From Flavobacterium sufflavum (GTDB lineage Bacteria > Bacteroidota > Bacteroidia > Flavobacteriales > Flavobacteriaceae): a DNA stretch of 64,000 nucleotides. This document shows, one piece after another, positions 63,803-64,000 of this stretch. Every line of letters begins with the position of its first letter. Within the stretch, counting starts at the first letter, position 1. Location of the stretch: contig NZ_SACJ01000005.1 of NCBI RefSeq assembly GCF_004016525.1, forward strand, positions 62,001 through 126,000, read 5' to 3'. The notes below the pieces were generated by a model. That model did no database searches, was not told the DNA's origin, and saw only the letters and a program-made list of their open reading frames with translations. The position numbers were made by a program, and so were the translations under genes.

Positions 63803-64000
63803 ATGGAATTTTCTTCAAAATTATTAGAAAAAGCAGTAAATGAAATTTCGCAATTGCCTGGAATTGGAAAAAGAACGGCTTTGCGATTAGTGTTGCATTT
63901 GTTAAAACAGCCTAAGGAACAAACTGGTTTTTTAACTCAGGCGTTAGTCAATATGCGTGAGGATATTAAGTTTTGTGAAAGCTGTCATAATATTTCGGAT
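63803..64000 (+). CDS. recR: Recombination protein RecR, N-terminal part
   Basis: RecR works with RecF and RecO to load RecA at gaps. The window contains the first 66 residues: [29 protein letters not shown] is the helix-hairpin-helix region, and [10 protein letters not shown] begins the zinc-finger part. The rest of the roughly 200-residue protein is beyond the edge. The truncation is artificial. Confidence 0.95.
   Translation, partial: MEFSSKLLEKAVNEISQLPGIGKRTALRLVLHLLKQPKEQTGFLTQALVNMREDIKFCESCHNISD

Overview
The window is AT-rich chromosomal DNA from a member of Bacteroidota, most likely Flavobacterium or a close relative. The evidence is a SusC/SusD pair, DUF4350/DUF4129/MoxR/DUF58/SpoIIM/RDD clustering, promoters of the Bacteroidota form (TTG or TTTG, then about 19-23 nt, then TAnnTTTG), almost no Shine-Dalgarno sequences before start codons, and intergenic palindromes of the type common in flavobacterial genomes. 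I see no tRNA, rRNA, CRISPR array, prophage or transposase.

Layout. 1-2.0 kb: 5' two thirds of gcvP (glycine cleavage P protein, minus). 2.1-5.3 kb: a UbiA-like membrane protein, then a GbsR/MarR-type regulator driving a three-gene membrane operon, with two copies of one perfect inverted repeat placed as operators. 5.3-12.4 kb: a MoxR-DUF58-DUF4350-DUF4129-membrane-SpoIIM operon with a divergent RDD gene. 12.4-21.2 kb: M3 peptidase, purE, purK, a VapBC-like pair, an unknown helical protein, hpt, adk, a CNNM/CorC-family protein and obgE, so several purine and housekeeping genes. 21.3-23.1 kb: a GH43 glycosidase flanked by two copies of the obgE 3' end and terminator, apparently inserted. 23.1-32.5 kb: glycosyltransferase, TPR protein, Mpl-like ligase, a repeat-flanked GIY-YIG nuclease gene, radC, a HAD phosphatase, a secreted unknown, rarA, a rhomboid protease and rlmB. 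32.5-38.4 kb: a compact SusC-SusD-lipoprotein operon without enzymes. 38.6-55.9 kb: fused str-S10-spc-alpha ribosomal clusters (rpsL to rplQ, with fusA, secY, infA and rpoA). 56-61.6 kb: carA, eno, gltA, ctlX-like hydrolase and a small CoA-binding protein. 61.6-63.2 kb: a sodium:solute symporter. The window ends in recR after a 650-bp gap that holds two long inverted repeats.

The best candidates for undescribed biology are: (i) the GbsR operon with its paired palindromes and pair of small paralogous membrane proteins; (ii) two independent insertions (GH43 after obgE, GIY-YIG after mpl) that each duplicate the 3' flank of the upstream gene; (iii) five genes whose -7 box lies only 4-5 nt before the ATG, predicting leaderless mRNAs; and (iv) structured spacers inside the ribosomal cluster, between rpsJ and rplC, rpsK and rpsD, and rpoA and rplQ. 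All functional statements come from reading the sequence and from family knowledge; no search was run.
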